Positions 62,986 through 64,000 of a stretch of DNA of 64,000 nucleotides are shown here, one piece after another. The position numbers and the translations under genes are program-made. The stretch is from Chaunax sp. Z400 (Eukaryota; Chordata; Actinopteri; Lophiiformes; Chaunacidae), in the NCBI GenBank assembly GCA_037577475.1, contig CM075188.1, forward strand, positions 12,689,001 to 12,753,000, read 5' to 3'. The notes beneath the pieces are model-generated. The model saw only the letters and a list, made by a program, of their open reading frames with translations, ran no database searches and was not told the origin of the DNA. How positions within the stretch are numbered: position 1 is the stretch's first letter; every line of letters begins with the position of its first letter.

Positions 62986-64000
62986 ATATTTTGTTGAGGG
63001 GTGGGAGACTATGAATTACTACTTTATTTCTTACTCAACTTTTTCTTCTTTCCACAGAGAAGACTCAACAAAAATAACATCACAAAGGAGGTGGACAGAG
63101 CGAGGTGTGAGACTCATGTCAGTTAGAAAGAAATGTGTAAAAGCGAAGTAGGGAAAGTGGATAAAGTGAAAAGAGTGCACTGAAGTGGAAGCTAAAGCCA
63201 GAAACATAATTAGAGAGTGAGATATACAGAGAGAAAAGGAGGCCAGGCAGTCAGACTGAAAAACAACTGTGTAGACGGCATAAAGGAGTACAGAGCAGGG
63301 TGGAGTCCAAACTAGGGGCATGCGGTAAAATTTCAGACTGTGTTTAAAAACACGTTCAAAAAGAATCATCTAAGAGGCTTTGGTACAGAGCAGTTGACCC
63401 ATTTTCTTTCTGAGTGCTCCATCTGCCTGTCCTACGCTATTCTATCATTATCCTGTTTCTGTGGTTGTTTGAAGTGGAACCTCCAAAAAGACGAGAAGAG
63501 AAGTACCATATCTAGGTCTATGCTATACATCGTCAACAACCGACTGATTTAGAAATTTAAAAAACATAAGAGAATATTCTTTATTTGGATAAGTGGTCGC
63601 TAGTATGTATATGATATAATGTACACTCTACTTAAAGTTACGAATACAGTAAATTGCTAATGTTTAACAAATGTATGACTGCAGCCCACCGGTTTCTACC
63701 AGGTAATGGTTCATTTCTCTTTTCAGCCTTTATTTAAAACATTTACTTCCAACTTTCCCCTGGGATACAACGATGCAGAAAATTGAAGAACAAGGTATTC
63801 AAGGTATTTATATTCATTTCTTTTATTTATTTCATTGATGGTTTTCTGTTGCCGACTGAAAATGTTGACCCCACTCCGCCATTATCAATGTGTGACAGAC
63901 AGCCACTTGTCACCTTACTGTTTGTGGGTTTATGATCTGGTTGCTACATTCCCCACTGTCTCCACATCTCCAAGCAGCCTGGTGTGTATCTGCATGTTTG

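Overview
This window is vertebrate nuclear DNA, almost certainly from a teleost fish and probably a percomorph. Genes are split into many small exons with GT..AG junctions, introns are AT-rich and hold microsatellites, and two copies of a tRNA-derived SINE and several dispersed repeats of types common in fish lie between and within the genes. There are no bacterial-style operons, rRNA genes, functional tRNA genes or CRISPR arrays. All gene names rest on protein similarity recalled from known vertebrate families. Exon edges were read by hand from splice sites and reading phase.

Layout, left to right. tmem59l (minus strand; first three exons; cut by the left edge) lies head to head with crlf1 (plus, seven exons found). 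rex1bd (minus, five exons) faces crlf1 tail to tail. fam78 (plus, two coding exons) follows. slc35a3 (minus, seven coding exons plus a likely 5' UTR exon) comes next. notch2 (minus) takes up the right half: 33 coding exons from the stop at 37811 to an exon ending at 56643, with its first exons not found and probably beyond 64000. In human, the relatives of tmem59l, crlf1 and rex1bd are neighbours on 19p13, whereas SLC35A3 and NOTCH2 lie on chromosome 1. The fish locus therefore joins pieces of one Notch paralogon.

The genes do unrelated jobs: a Golgi glycoprotein, a secreted cytokine-receptor partner, a small coiled-coil protein, a conserved protein of unknown function, the Golgi UDP-GlcNAc transporter and a Notch receptor. 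The one functional thread, and it is only a loose one, is that SLC35A3 supplies UDP-GlcNAc to the Golgi, where Notch EGF repeats are glycosylated.

Points most worth checking: an apparent reading-frame break in the notch2 exon just after the RBPJ-binding motif; an extra short intron splitting what is one exon in mammalian NOTCH genes; three perfect inverted repeats in notch2 introns that look like template-switch products; and two alternative fam78 starts that would give different N-termini. I found no convincing new gene system.
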